A DNA stretch of 64,000 nt from positions 3,968,001-4,032,000 of the forward strand of contig NZ_CP138214.1 in NCBI RefSeq assembly GCF_034043515.1, given 5' to 3'. Of this stretch, positions 1 to 8,535 are shown piece after piece. Positions within the stretch are counted from its first letter, which is position 1. Every line of letters begins with the position of its first letter. A model generated the notes under the pieces. The model was not told the DNA's origin. It did no database searches and saw only the letters and a list, made by a program, of their open reading frames with translations. The position numbers and the translations under genes are program-made. The stretch comes from Pseudomonas sp. MUP55. GTDB taxonomy: Bacteria; Pseudomonadota; Gammaproteobacteria; Pseudomonadales; Pseudomonadaceae.

Positions 1-292
1 GCATTTTCAGGCCCACCAGGTACAACACGTAATTGCCGACCAGCCCGCACACGGCCATCGCCACCAGCCAACCGCCTCTGGGGCCGAGCACCTTGGGACT
101 GGGCAAGCGCCGGGTCGCCGCGAGATAAACAAACAGGCAACTGCCGGCCACCATCAGGCGAAACCAGGTGACCGTGATCGGGTCCATCACCTGCAGCACC
201 TGTTTGAGTTTGATCGGCAGAATGCCCCAGAGCAGCGCGGTCAGCAGGGTCAGGAAAAAACCATAGACCCAGCGGCCCGAAGAAATATGCAT
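1..292 (-). CDS. EamA/DMT-family transporter, N-terminal part (cut by window edge)
   Basis: Reading the minus strand from an ATG at 292 gives 97 residues beginning MHISSGRWVYGFF and running off the left edge without a stop. Three hydrophobic stretches are visible (about residues 9-25, 38-58 and 74-95). The first contains ALLWGILPIKLKQV and the second follows MDPITVTWFR, the pattern of the first EamA repeat of drug/metabolite transporters: a Trp-Gly in TM1, then a P-x-x-x-x-x-x-R loop. Family members are ten-helix inner-membrane exporters of metabolites or amino acids. The substrate cannot be told. The gene has the same orientation as the fimbrial operon but lies 73 bp beyond its last gene and is probably unrelated to it. 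Confidence 0.75.
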   Translation of the reverse strand, partial: MHISSGRWVYGFFLTLLTALLWGILPIKLKQVLQVMDPITVTWFRLMVAGSCLFVYLAATRRLPSPKVLGPRGGWLVAMAVCGLVGNYVLYLVGLKM

Positions 293-365
293 GAGTGCCC
301 CAGATGCCAGAGGAAGTGGAACCGGCATTCTAGGGGCACGCAGTGGGCTTTGGGTATCACCGTGT

Positions 366-1334
366 TCAGGGCACGCCCATCACCAGCACCCCGCTGCCGG
401 TGATGGGGCCGGCGGCCGGCAACGAGCCCGCTCGCCGGACCAGGGAAAACGTCACGTCGTCCGCGCCCGTGCTGTTGGTGATGCGGGTCAGGAACGAGCC
501 GTTGACCTGTACGGGAACGCCCCCGCGCACAAGGGCCGTGCCCACGTCGGCATTGGTCATCAGCAGCAGGCGTGAATCGAACGCGGTGCGGGTACCCTTG
601 TAGGTGATGGTGATCGGTGTATTGATCCCGCCATCCGGGCACGAATAGGTGAGCCTGCGGTTGCTGACGACGGAAGACGTCAGCGGGTCGGTGCCGATGG
701 CACGCTGGTGCACGTTGCCGAAGTTGATCTCGATGGGGTTGTTGTTGTTGATCGTGCAGGTTGAAGGCGAGACGGAAAAGTTATTGGCGGCGATGTAGGT
801 GAGCGCGAGGAGCGTGCTGCTGGTGTTGTAGTTGTTTGTCTGACGCAGGCGCAGCACGCCGAGATTGTCTCCTATTCGAACGTCGATAGGGTTCGTCGGG
901 TTGTTGCGTATCAGAATGTAGGGCGTTACATCAATGGGCACGCCCACCCCGTTATTGGGCATGCCCGCCAAATGGATGTCATACGGTACCGGTGTGTTCA
1001 GGTAGGCACCGCTGATTCGCAAGCCTGTGCCCTGGTTGGCAAATTTTGGTCCGGGCGTCCACGGAGCACCGGCCTGAATCGCGGTCCTCCAGTAGTCCAT
1101 GAACGTCGGATAAGGCTGGCCCGGCGTGAACCGGCACTCCAACCGCGCGCCCTCAAGGAAGATACGGGAGTTGTCCGAACCCGGTTGCACCGTGACAGGC
1201 ACCTGCAGATTCAGCGTGCCGCCCGCCCCTACATGCACCCATCCCCCGCCATTCACGCGGCAATCGGCGGCTGACACAACGGTACTGGCACCGGCCGATA
1301 CAAGAAGCGCCAAGGCGCCAAATAGTCGTTTCAT
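366..1334 (-). CDS. Fimbrial tip adhesin
   Basis: A 322-residue secreted protein with a signal peptide ending near ASTVVSAA (about residue 22). It is roughly twice the length of the pilins before it. The C-terminal half (from about residue 180) has a pilin-like layout: a Cys in SPSTCTINNNN, a second in LTYSCPDGG, and a terminal beta-rich segment ending SGVLVMGVP. The N-terminal half carries its own Cys pair (DCRVNGG and LECRFTPG) and would be the receptor-binding lectin domain. Two-domain length and last place in a chaperone-usher operon are typical of FimH/MrkD-type tip adhesins. The receptor is unknown. A GAGAACAAG stretch precedes the ATG. Confidence 0.85.
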   Translation of the reverse strand: MKRLFGALALLVSAGASTVVSAADCRVNGGGWVHVGAGGTLNLQVPVTVQPGSDNSRIFLEGARLECRFTPGQPYPTFMDYWRTAIQAGAPWTPGPKFANQGTGLRISGAYLNTPVPYDIHLAGMPNNGVGVPIDVTPYILIRNNPTNPIDVRIGDNLGVLRLRQTNNYNTSSTLLALTYIAANNFSVSPSTCTINNNNPIEINFGNVHQRAIGTDPLTSSVVSNRRLTYSCPDGGINTPITITYKGTRTAFDSRLLLMTNADVGTALVRGGVPVQVNGSFLTRITNSTGADDVTFSLVRRAGSLPAAGPITGSGVLVMGVP

Positions 1335-1371
1335 CTTGTTCTCTCGTTGCTCTGCTCTACCCAGACAAGCG

Positions 1372-1908
1372 CTATGGATAGTCCAGGGTAAAAGTGGAGG
1401 TCACCGTGTACGCACCGTGCCCGATGGTTTGATTGTTGAGGGCGGTCGGCTCGCCCTGCACATACGCCTTGAGTTCAATGGCGTTGCTGCCGTCGCTCAA
1501 CACCTGCTTGTCGCTGACGGTATTGAGGGGCAAGGGTTTATCGCCCAACGTCTCGATGCCGATGCCAATGCCCGAGGCGCCGCTGCCCGCGTCCAGTGCG
1601 AGCAAACCGGGAAGCTCTCTGTTCTGCGCGCCGCCGAACGTGATGGTCACTGAGTTGCCGATCGTGGTATCGCAGTCCTCCAGGTGCAGCTTGAAACGCT
1701 TACCCACCGAGCGCGTGTTGAGATAGAGGTGCTTGCTGGTAAGGTCCCAGAGTTCCAGCGCGATGGCTTCGTCGCCGGGGCGAAGGGTGCAGGCTTCTTC
1801 AACCAGATTGCCTTTGAAACTCAGGTTGTCCGCCGCGTACCCCATGGGTATCAGGCCGACGATGAACAGCAGCGCCAGGCCGTGCTTTTGAACCCGTTGA
1901 TATCGCAT
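1372..1908 (-). CDS. Fimbrial minor subunit (type 1 pilin family)
   Basis: A 178-residue protein with signal peptide (cleavage after about GYAA, residue 26). The mature part has FKGNLVEEACTLRPGDE, then a second Cys in HLEDCDTT, the disulfide pair of FimA-like pilins. It ends in an alternating hydrophobic strand (TSTFTLDYP), the beta-zipper segment bound by chaperone and usher. The start has a GGAG box 8 nt upstream. It sits between another pilin gene and the adhesin, so it is likely a tip-fibrillum or adaptor subunit. Confidence 0.85.
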   Translation of the reverse strand: MRYQRVQKHGLALLFIVGLIPMGYAADNLSFKGNLVEEACTLRPGDEAIALELWDLTSKHLYLNTRSVGKRFKLHLEDCDTTIGNSVTITFGGAQNRELPGLLALDAGSGASGIGIGIETLGDKPLPLNTVSDKQVLSDGSNAIELKAYVQGEPTALNNQTIGHGAYTVTSTFTLDYP

Positions 1909-1920
1909 CGATTCAGCTCC

Positions 1921-2400
1921 CTACTGGTATTCGGCCAATAACGTGGCCACCGCCGTGAATCGGGCGGGCGGCAGCGTTGCACCGGGCTGTTGCACCGGCA
2001 CCACTTCCAATGTCGGCGGTGACGACAGGGTGATAGTGAGCGGCGTGTTGAGTGAAAACGGCCGGTTGTTCTGAAACAGCCGGATGCCCAGCGCGGGCAC
2101 GCTGGTCTGCACGGCTGCAGCGTCGAACGCGGTGGGGGTGCCGTTGACACTCAACTTCAATTGCCAGGGCAGCGTGTCGGTGCCGCAGTTGATCGCGTAG
2201 CCGACCCCTCTGCGATACCTCACGCCATCGACGCGCTTTACCCCGACATCGCCGAAGTCGACTTCAATGGTGTTGCCCGCGTCGATGGTGCAAGGGGGCG
2301 GCTCATTCAACGTGCCGCTGAACGTCACGTTGGCCGACGCGCCACTGCACAGGCCGATGGCCCACAGGGCGAACAACGCTCGCGGCTGCCAAGCTCTCAT
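1921..2400 (-). CDS. Fimbrial minor subunit
   Basis: A 159-residue exported pilin-like protein (signal peptide to about SGASA, residue 23). It has the motif GTLNEPPPCTIDAGNTIEV, then VDFGDVGVKRVDGVRYRR and a second Cys in AINCGTD, and ends FTAVATLLAEYQ, a donor-strand-like C-terminus. It closely resembles the next upstream pilin (2444-2926): both share the PPPC, VDGV-YRR and C-terminal TATL features. The pair probably arose by duplication. The stop lies 12 bp before the start of the next gene of the operon, indicating co-transcription. Confidence 0.85.
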   Translation of the reverse strand: MRAWQPRALFALWAIGLCSGASANVTFSGTLNEPPPCTIDAGNTIEVDFGDVGVKRVDGVRYRRGVGYAINCGTDTLPWQLKLSVNGTPTAFDAAAVQTSVPALGIRLFQNNRPFSLNTPLTITLSSPPTLEVVPVQQPGATLPPARFTAVATLLAEYQ

Positions 2401-2443
2401 GGGTCATTCCTCTTGTTATCAGTCGCCGTTGTATGGGTCGCTA

Positions 2444-2926
2444 TCATTGGTAGTCGACCACCAGGGTCGCGGTGGCATCGAAGGCTCCGCCGGTCAGCTT
2501 GCTGCCCGCACGTTTGACCGGCACTGCCTGCACCACGGGAAAGTTGGGATAGGTGAAGTTCACCGCCGTGTTCAGCGGCCAGTCAGCGCCGTTCACAAAC
2601 AGTTTTACCCCAAGGTCCGCCTTGCGGGTCGCCAGTGAACGGCTGTCAAACGATGCCCCTGTGCCCTTGAGTTCCAGGGTCAACGCGTTGCTGAACGGGG
2701 CGCTGCAGGTGACGGTATACGGTACGTCGCGACGGTAATTGACTCCGTCGACCCGTGATGTCAGCAGATCATTGCCAAACGGCACATCGAGCGTGCTGCC
2801 ACCGTTGATGACACACGGCGGGGGCGCGATGATCACTGCGCGAATGGTCAAACTGGTCTGGGCCTGCACGCCCTGGCTGACCGCCAGCAACACACCGCCG
2901 GCGATCAAGCCGATTGATTTAGCCAT
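2444..2926 (-). CDS. Fimbrial minor subunit
   Basis: 160 residues from the chosen start MAKSIGLIAGG. I prefer ATG 2926 to a start further upstream because an AAGGG box lies 7 nt before it and because it gives a clean signal peptide (cleavage near VQAQ, residue 23). The mature part shows APPPCVINGGSTLDV, SRVDGVNYRRDV, a second Cys in VTCSAP and a C-terminal TATLVVDYQ, the layout of pili subunits assembled by donor-strand exchange. It is closely related to the following subunit (1921-2400). It is part of the chaperone-usher operon, with 10 bp to the gene before it. Confidence 0.85.
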   Translation of the reverse strand: MAKSIGLIAGGVLLAVSQGVQAQTSLTIRAVIIAPPPCVINGGSTLDVPFGNDLLTSRVDGVNYRRDVPYTVTCSAPFSNALTLELKGTGASFDSRSLATRKADLGVKLFVNGADWPLNTAVNFTYPNFPVVQAVPVKRAGSKLTGGAFDATATLVVDYQ

Positions 2927-2936
2927 CGTTGAACCC

Positions 2937-3518
2937 TTAGTCATAATTGAGCCTGACATCCACCACGGCCCTGAATGCCCCGCTGGTCAACGGCGCGGCG
3001 GTGCGCGTGGGACGCACATTCCAGGTCTGGGTATTGCGGCCCACGGGCAAAAACAACGGCTGGCCGCGCGTGCCCAACTGCACGTCACGGCCCAGCGCAT
3101 CAGTCAACTGCAGGCCCATGCCGGTAATGCCCTGTACCCTGACCAGACGCGGATCATCGGCATCGGCGGGTGCGTTGAACGTGACCGACAGCACCGGTTG
3201 GTAGGCACTCCAGGTCAGGTTCCCCGTACGCTCATTGCGTATTCGGCCGGCGGTGCGCAGACAATCGGTGAACCGCAACTGAAAGGCTTTGGCGGTCGCC
3301 TGGTCGCCAGGGCGTTGCAACTGGCTGGTCGACACGGCATCCAGGTCGACGGTCTGGTGCAGGGACGTCATGTCCAGACTGCAGGGCGACTCATGCATGG
3401 ACCCGAGCACGTTCAGCATGCCGCTCATGCCCTCGATATCTTCTTCATCTTCGGCATGGGCGCCCGCCGCCAAGACCCACAACAGGCCGCCCAGGACCTT
3501 CACTTTTTGCGACTTCAT
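2937..3518 (-). CDS. Fimbrial minor subunit
   Basis: 193 residues from MKSQKVKVLGG. ATG 3518 is preferred because a GGAG box lies 8 nt upstream and the signal peptide then begins properly (cleavage near GAHA, residue 22). An unusual acidic, Met-rich stretch (EDEEDIEGMSGMLNVLG) follows the cleavage site before the pilin fold begins at HESPCSLDMTSLHQTVDLD. The second Cys is in FTDCLRTAG, and the C-terminus ends VVDVRLNYD. An N-terminal extension of this kind is not present in the other subunits. The gene begins 17 bp after the chaperone stop. Confidence 0.85.
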   Translation of the reverse strand: MKSQKVKVLGGLLWVLAAGAHAEDEEDIEGMSGMLNVLGSMHESPCSLDMTSLHQTVDLDAVSTSQLQRPGDQATAKAFQLRFTDCLRTAGRIRNERTGNLTWSAYQPVLSVTFNAPADADDPRLVRVQGITGMGLQLTDALGRDVQLGTRGQPLFLPVGRNTQTWNVRPTRTAAPLTSGAFRAVVDVRLNYD

Positions 3519-3535
3519 GGCGTTCTCCAGCAGCA

Positions 3536-4297
3536 TCACTCATTGGCCGGCGCGGCCTGCCGGTTCACTGTGCAAGTGTCGCCACTGCAGGAGAACGCCA
3601 GCAGCGGGCGGCCGCCGTAATCGTTGACATAGGCCAGATAGGGGCTTGTACCCAGCTCCCTGGCCGTGGCGCCCAAGGTCAAGGCACCTTTGGGCGGCAC
3701 CATCAGTGGGGCAAAACCCGGCACGGTTTTGCCGTCCTTGCTGCTGCGCGCATCCACCAGGGTCACGTAGTACGGCGTCGGGTTATTGACCCGGTACTGA
3801 TCGCCCTCACGGGTCAGCGTCAGCTTTTCCTGCCAGGGGTTGGACAAGTCCTGCTGACTCGGCGCAATGGCTTGCGGACGGTAGAACAACTTGATCCGGG
3901 TTTGCAGGGCAATCTGCAGGGTGTTGGACTTGTCGCTGCGCGGCGGAATCTCCCTGAGGTTGAAGTAGTAGACCGTTTCCCGATCCTGCGGCAGCGACTT
4001 GGCCGCCGGCAACGCCTGCACTTTCACCTGGCTTTGCTTGCCCGGCTCCAATCGCTGGACCGGTGGCAGTACGATCAACGGCGAGGTGATTTTTGTGCCG
4101 GTTTCATCTTCGATCCAGCCCTGGGCCAGATACGGCAGTTGGGTGTTGTTGTTGGTGATGTTCACGCTAGTGGCGTCTTTGCCGCCGTCGAAAATCACGC
4201 GGGTACGGTCCAGGCCCACCGCAGCGTTGGCGCACTGGCTCACGCCCAGGGCCAACAGCACGAAGGCCGGAAAAGTGGAACAGGTGGTCGGTTTCAT
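3536..4297 (-). CDS. Periplasmic fimbrial chaperone (PapD family)
   Basis: 253 residues with signal peptide (to about CANA, residue 25). The mature protein starts AVGLDRTRVIFDGGKDATSV, the conserved first strand of PapD-like chaperones. Further hallmarks are LPYLAQGWIEDE, FYFNLREIPP-type segment (YYFNLREIPPRSDK) and IKLFYRP, the F1-G1 loop/interdomain signature. It would bind pilin subunits in the periplasm, complete their fold by donor-strand complementation and deliver them to the usher. Its ATG overlaps the usher stop (ATGA), indicating translational coupling. The order usher then chaperone is the reverse of the common fim/pap order. Confidence 0.95.
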   Translation of the reverse strand: MKPTTCSTFPAFVLLALGVSQCANAAVGLDRTRVIFDGGKDATSVNITNNNTQLPYLAQGWIEDETGTKITSPLIVLPPVQRLEPGKQSQVKVQALPAAKSLPQDRETVYYFNLREIPPRSDKSNTLQIALQTRIKLFYRPQAIAPSQQDLSNPWQEKLTLTREGDQYRVNNPTPYYVTLVDARSSKDGKTVPGFAPLMVPPKGALTLGATARELGTSPYLAYVNDYGGRPLLAFSCSGDTCTVNRQAAPANE

Positions 4298-6897
4298 GAA
4301 GCTGTGTTCTCCGTATCGTTAGGCTTGCCGGTCAGCCCGGCGGGCTCGGGCAAGGTTGAGTCAGCGGCGACCACCTGGCAGCGCAGTTGCAGGGCGTCGG
4401 TCAAGCCATCGGCAGGCAAGGTGACAGGCAGCGTAAGCACGCAGCGCTCGCCGCCCCCCCAACTGACGGTCATCTGTTCGCCGGCCTGGATGCCGCTGAG
4501 GTAGACATGCCCACCGTCATTGACAATGCCGGTGTCCTGTTGCTTGAGGTTCTTCACCGTCGCGCCGAAGGGCGGCGAACTGCCATCCGCCAGGCGCACC
4601 ACCGCCATGGCCTTCTCACCGGCAATCACGTCCAGCGAGCGATAACCGATCGCGCCTTCGGTGAGCGTCAGCTGCGTGACCGAACGCGTGGCTTCGACGT
4701 TGCTCGGCAAGCGCTCCAGATCAACACTGGCGGCGGTACGCTGGTAACTGCTGATGTCCGATATCACCGCCTTGCCGAAGGCATTGCTGCGGGTCGGCGC
4801 GCCATAGCCGCGTACCGGCACATCGGGCACGCCCGCCGTATCGACCATCAGCCGAGTGCCGCCGGTGCTGGTGGTTCGGTGAAGCGCAGCGCCCTGAGCC
4901 GTGAGCGTCGCACCGCCGCGTGCAGAGACACTGAGGCTGCTGGAGCCGCCCTGCTGTCGGCTGGCGCTCACGTCAATATCGGCGTGGTCGCCCATGTGGC
5001 TCAGGTAGCCGCTGGCCGAGGTATCGCTCGCACTGAGCTGGTAGCTGTTGCGCTCATCGAGACGATCGCTGTAGCGCGTGGCAAGGTTGTTGTTGCCGGC
5101 GGCTCGGCTGGCGTCCAGCGAGAGCGTGCCGGTGCGCCCCAACGGCAGGCTGACCGTCAGCGCCATGCCGTTATCCCTGTAGTTATATTCCTGGGTGCGG
5201 TACGTGTTCAGGGACAGGCTCATGTTCTTGACCGAGCCCACGTTGAAATAGCGCGACAGCGACAGGTTCCAGCGATGGGTGTCCGGCCGGTCCCAGTAGG
5301 TTTGCTTGTTGTAGCTGGCGTAGACGGTGGCGCCCAGGTCACGAAACTGCTTGTTGAGCGTTACCGTATACAGCGCCTTGCTGCCGCCGATCGGCTTCCA
5401 GCTCTCGTTGGGGTCGCGATAATCCCCACGTCCGCCGAGTTCGCCGTTCAACCCGTAATGCCGAGCATCCAGGTATTCACTCATGCTCAGGAAGTTCTTC
5501 TCGGAAAAGCGGTAACCGGCGAACGTCACCTGGCTGTCGTACTGCTCGAAGTTCTTGGAATATTGAAGGCGATAGGATTTACCCGAGAGCGTCTCGTTCC
5601 ACACGTTGGCATGGGACTGGGTGACGTCCAGCGAGACGGCGCCGAACGCCAACAGGTCCCGACCGGCGCCCACGGACAACGCCCGATAGTTGTTATCGGC
5701 AATACCGCCACCGAACAACGACCAGCCATTGCTCACGCCCCAGGAAAACTCTCCGGTACCGAAGAAAGCGCCGTCGGAGCCGTACTGAAGATTGGACGGC
5801 CGCCCGCTCGCCAGCTTGTAACGGACCTGGCCCGGGCGCGTCAGGTAGGGCACACCGGCCGTATTGAGCTGGAAGGTCTGGACCGAACCGTCCTGTTCTT
5901 CCACCCGCACATCGAGCTTGCCGGTCACCGCATCATTGAGGTCCTGGATGCGAAAGGGCCCCGCCGCCACCAGGGTCTCGTAGAGCACACGGCCCTGCTG
6001 GCTGATGATGACTTTCGCGTTGGTCTTGGCCACCCCGACAACTTCCGGCGCGTAACCGCGCAAGTTGGGCGGCAGCTGGCTCTGATCCGAGTTGAGCGAA
6101 GCACCGGTGAAACGGAAGCTGTCGAACAGGTCCGAATACAGGTAGCTCTCCCCCACCACCAGGCGCGCCTTCAATGCCGGGATAGCGCGATACGCGTAGT
6201 AACGGCTCCACTCCAGCTTTTGCGGCCCGGCCGCTTCCTGCCGCCCATCTTCCACGCGGCCCTGCCAATCGGCCCGCAGGCGCCAGGCGCCGGCATTGGC
6301 GCCAACGGTGCCGTTGCCACTGAGGTTTTTGCGCTGGCCGTCGTTCTTCTGGTAGTTGGACTGCGCCGTCAGGCTGTAGTCCAGCAGCAGCCCCGGCACC
6401 CCTTCATCCCATCGCGAAGGCGGGTCCCAATTGAGCGCGTTGTATTCGAGGTAAGCCTGGGGCAGGTTGATGCTCAGGGTCGAGGTGGCCAGATCACCAC
6501 TGACCTCCATGCCGGGCAAGCTGGCGATATCCAGGCACTCGCCGTCCTTCCACCATGCAAGTTTGCCGGCTTCGGATGCTTTCAGGCCCAGTTGCTCGAC
6601 CAGACCGTGCGACAAACAGGCCTGGCTGCCTTTGGGATCGTTATCAGGGGGATGGAATGTCACCGATTGCTCAGGCAAAGGCTGGGCATTGAGCTGCACC
6701 GCCATCGAGTAAGTGCCTGGCAGAATGAATCCGCTGCGCGCAAATTGAGACAGGTCAATATTGGTGCGATCACTCAGATCCAGAACGTCGGTATTGAACT
6801 CGATATCGCCTGCGCCTATTGCAGTGCCCGCCAGCGACATCAACCCGCCAAACAGTCCCGGGCGGAGCGTATTTTTGATTTTCGACGTATTCAACAT
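4294..6897 (-). CDS. Outer-membrane fimbrial usher (FimD/PapC family)
   Basis: 867 residues from ATG 6897. A TTG start at 6921 is also open but would overlap the previous stop. After the signal peptide comes the N-terminal chaperone-binding domain (IEFNTDVLDL), then the 24-strand pore with plug. Clear usher signatures are RLVVGESYLYSDLFDSFRFTG, GYAPEVVGVAKTNAKV, GRVLYETLVAAGPFRIQDL and SGKLDVRVEEQDG-like segments. The C-terminal domains include GYGAPTRSNAFGKAVISDIS and PPFGATVKN. It provides the secretion pore and assembly platform for all subunits of this operon. Length is normal for the family. Confidence 0.96.
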   Translation of the reverse strand: MLNTSKIKNTLRPGLFGGLMSLAGTAIGAGDIEFNTDVLDLSDRTNIDLSQFARSGFILPGTYSMAVQLNAQPLPEQSVTFHPPDNDPKGSQACLSHGLVEQLGLKASEAGKLAWWKDGECLDIASLPGMEVSGDLATSTLSINLPQAYLEYNALNWDPPSRWDEGVPGLLLDYSLTAQSNYQKNDGQRKNLSGNGTVGANAGAWRLRADWQGRVEDGRQEAAGPQKLEWSRYYAYRAIPALKARLVVGESYLYSDLFDSFRFTGASLNSDQSQLPPNLRGYAPEVVGVAKTNAKVIISQQGRVLYETLVAAGPFRIQDLNDAVTGKLDVRVEEQDGSVQTFQLNTAGVPYLTRPGQVRYKLASGRPSNLQYGSDGAFFGTGEFSWGVSNGWSLFGGGIADNNYRALSVGAGRDLLAFGAVSLDVTQSHANVWNETLSGKSYRLQYSKNFEQYDSQVTFAGYRFSEKNFLSMSEYLDARHYGLNGELGGRGDYRDPNESWKPIGGSKALYTVTLNKQFRDLGATVYASYNKQTYWDRPDTHRWNLSLSRYFNVGSVKNMSLSLNTYRTQEYNYRDNGMALTVSLPLGRTGTLSLDASRAAGNNNLATRYSDRLDERNSYQLSASDTSASGYLSHMGDHADIDVSASRQQGGSSSLSVSARGGATLTAQGAALHRTTSTGGTRLMVDTAGVPDVPVRGYGAPTRSNAFGKAVISDISSYQRTAASVDLERLPSNVEATRSVTQLTLTEGAIGYRSLDVIAGEKAMAVVRLADGSSPPFGATVKNLKQQDTGIVNDGGHVYLSGIQAGEQMTVSWGGGERCVLTLPVTLPADGLTDALQLRCQVVAADSTLPEPAGLTGKPNDTENTAS

Positions 6898-6917
6898 GCA
6901 AGGCTGTCCATCAGTGT

Positions 6918-7478
6918 TCAAAAGTATTCCAACTTGAACCGCACCGCGGCACGGTGAGCGCCCACCACCAATGGCAAGCCGTTGCCGACCAGGTAAAACC
7001 GGTAGTTGAGCGTCATGTCGCCCTCAGCCAGCGGCACCGGGGCCATGCGTTGCCCCGGCAGGCTTTCCTCACCGGCGGCGTCCACAATGTGCAAGGCAAC
7101 CCCCTGGGATGCGCCGAAGACCGCGAAGGACAGCCCGGCCCTGTCGGTGGGGCCATCGAACGTCACGCGCATGTGCTCCCAGTCAGGCAGGGTTTCACCT
7201 GGGCGCGACGGGTCCGGACGGGTCAACGTGCAATTGACCAGGCGCAACTGGAAGGGATGGTCTTCACCCCGCGTGTTGCGCAAGAGTCGGCCAACCGGTT
7301 CGGGTGGCATCTCGATGGTTTGGTCGATACTGGCCAGTTCCAGCCCACAGGCGGAGTCAATCACTTGACCTGCGAGCAGCACGACCCCATCGCCTTGCGA
7401 GGACGCCTGGGCAACCACGCAAGGGCTGATGAACGTCGTCAATGAAGAGGCGATAGCCAGACGTATGAATGTGTTCAC
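6918..7478 (-). CDS. Fimbrial subunit
   Basis: 186 residues, GTG start at 7478 chosen for the GGGAG box 6 nt upstream and a signal peptide ending near CVVAQA. The pilin-fold features are VIDSACGLELASIDQTIEMPP, then LRLVNCTLTRPD, and a C-terminus HRAAVRFKLEYF. A second hydrophobic half with LPLVVGAHRA is consistent with the penultimate strand. It lies between the major subunit and the usher, a place often taken by a minor pilin or a terminator/anchor subunit. It is more divergent than the other subunits. Confidence 0.8.
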   Translation of the reverse strand: MNTFIRLAIASSLTTFISPCVVAQASSQGDGVVLLAGQVIDSACGLELASIDQTIEMPPEPVGRLLRNTRGEDHPFQLRLVNCTLTRPDPSRPGETLPDWEHMRVTFDGPTDRAGLSFAVFGASQGVALHIVDAAGEESLPGQRMAPVPLAEGDMTLNYRFYLVGNGLPLVVGAHRAAVRFKLEYF

Positions 7479-7529
7479 CTGGATCTCCCGTCAGCGTCCC
7501 CCGCCACACCAAGTGGCGGGGGTAAAAAC

Positions 7530-8051
7530 TTACTGATAAGCCAAGGTGAAATTGGTGACCGCGCTGAAGTCACCCGGAATGATCGGGGCCGTGGCGGCGC
7601 CTTGTACGTAGGCACCGAACTCCAGCGTGTTATTGCCCACGGCGATGATTTGCGGGGCGGTCGGCTCCCCCAACTTAACCAGCGCGCCACCGTGAGTCAT
7701 CATGATGCCCACGCCACCCGCACCGCCGACCGTACCGATCGCACCCGGCACCGCGTTGGAGGGCGCGCCGGTGAAGGTGGTCGTGACGGTGTTGTCAGTC
7801 AGGCCGGTCAGGTCGCAACCTTCCAGCTCGATCAGCACGCGTCGGGCCTCGGACTTGCCACCCGATTGCAGCTGATGCTTGGCTATCGCCCCCAGGCGAA
7901 CGGTTTGATCAACGGAGTCAGGCTTGATGGAACAAGCGCCTGAATGCACCGACCCCAGGAACGTGATCGTTCCATCCGTCGCGTGCGCCATCGACATCGA
8001 ACCCGCCAGCAGACCGACAGACAACAGCACAGTTTTCATTTTGGTTTTCAT
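7530..8051 (-). CDS. Major fimbrial subunit (type 1 pilin)
   Basis: 173 residues with signal peptide (cleavage after MAHA). The mature part begins TDGTITFLGSVHSGACSIKPDSVDQTV-like (split here: GTITFLGSVHSGACSIKP, then SVDQTVRLG), has the second Cys in IELEGCDLTG, Gly-rich central turns, and ends AVTNFTLAYQ. This is the best match in the operon to FimA-type major pilins, and it is the first gene, as expected for the most abundant product. A GGG-containing box lies 12 nt before the ATG at 8051. A second in-frame ATG four codons later lacks a ribosome site. Confidence 0.9.
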   Translation of the reverse strand: MKTKMKTVLLSVGLLAGSMSMAHATDGTITFLGSVHSGACSIKPDSVDQTVRLGAIAKHQLQSGGKSEARRVLIELEGCDLTGLTDNTVTTTFTGAPSNAVPGAIGTVGGAGGVGIMMTHGGALVKLGEPTAPQIIAVGNNTLEFGAYVQGAATAPIIPGDFSAVTNFTLAYQ

Positions 8052-8477
8052 CTACAGTTTCCCACTTAACAAGTGTCATTAAGAAGCCTTGCCACCGGTT
8101 GGCACGGGCTGATTAAAAGAGCGGTATGACCAATGCTTCGAGGGGTTGCTCCTGCCTTGCCTTTCCAACTTTTTGTATTGCATTTCAGGACCACGCTCAA
8201 CGCCGGGCAAGTGTCCGCTTCACACTTGAAGAAGTAAGCCAGCTGTTTCTTTTAACGATGTAGCCTTTGCATATAAAGGCTTGCAGGAAAATTATGGCAA
8301 TTTGCCAAAACTTTGAAATTGGCTGAAGGAATTGGACTACATGCAAGTTAATGCTAATAATTCAGCGCCAGATATGTCCGTAAGAATATGACTACAGGCA
8401 CTTATAAAACAATGAAACTTGCGGAGGATTTGCAACTAAGCATTTAGCCGCCGAGTACTGAATACTGCGCAACGGCA
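8052..8477. promoter_or_regulatory. Long leader/control region of the fimbrial operon
   Basis: About 430 bp without a gene and clearly richer in A/T than its surroundings. It holds four short inverted repeats: CACTT-AAC-AAGTG (8063-8075, within the leader just before the first gene), CTTCA-N4-TGAAG (8218-8231), GCCTTT-N6-AAAGGC (8263-8280) and TGGCAA-T-TTGCCA (8295-8307). The last three fall within 90 bp and are plausible operator sites. I could not assign a particular sigma factor. No regulator gene for the fimbriae lies in the window. Confidence 0.5.
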
Positions 8478-8506
8478 AACAAAAGAAAGGGGAGCAAAGC
8501 TCCCCC
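8478..8506 (-). terminator. Rho-independent terminator of the thiolase gene
   Basis: On the minus strand GGGGAGC-TTT-GCTCCCC (8489-8505) is followed by TTTCTTTTG. This is a perfect 7-bp stem with a short loop and a T-rich tail, about 30 bp after the thiolase stop codon. Confidence 0.8.
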
Positions 8507-8535
8507 TGTGACACGCGCGGCAACCGTCAAACCAT

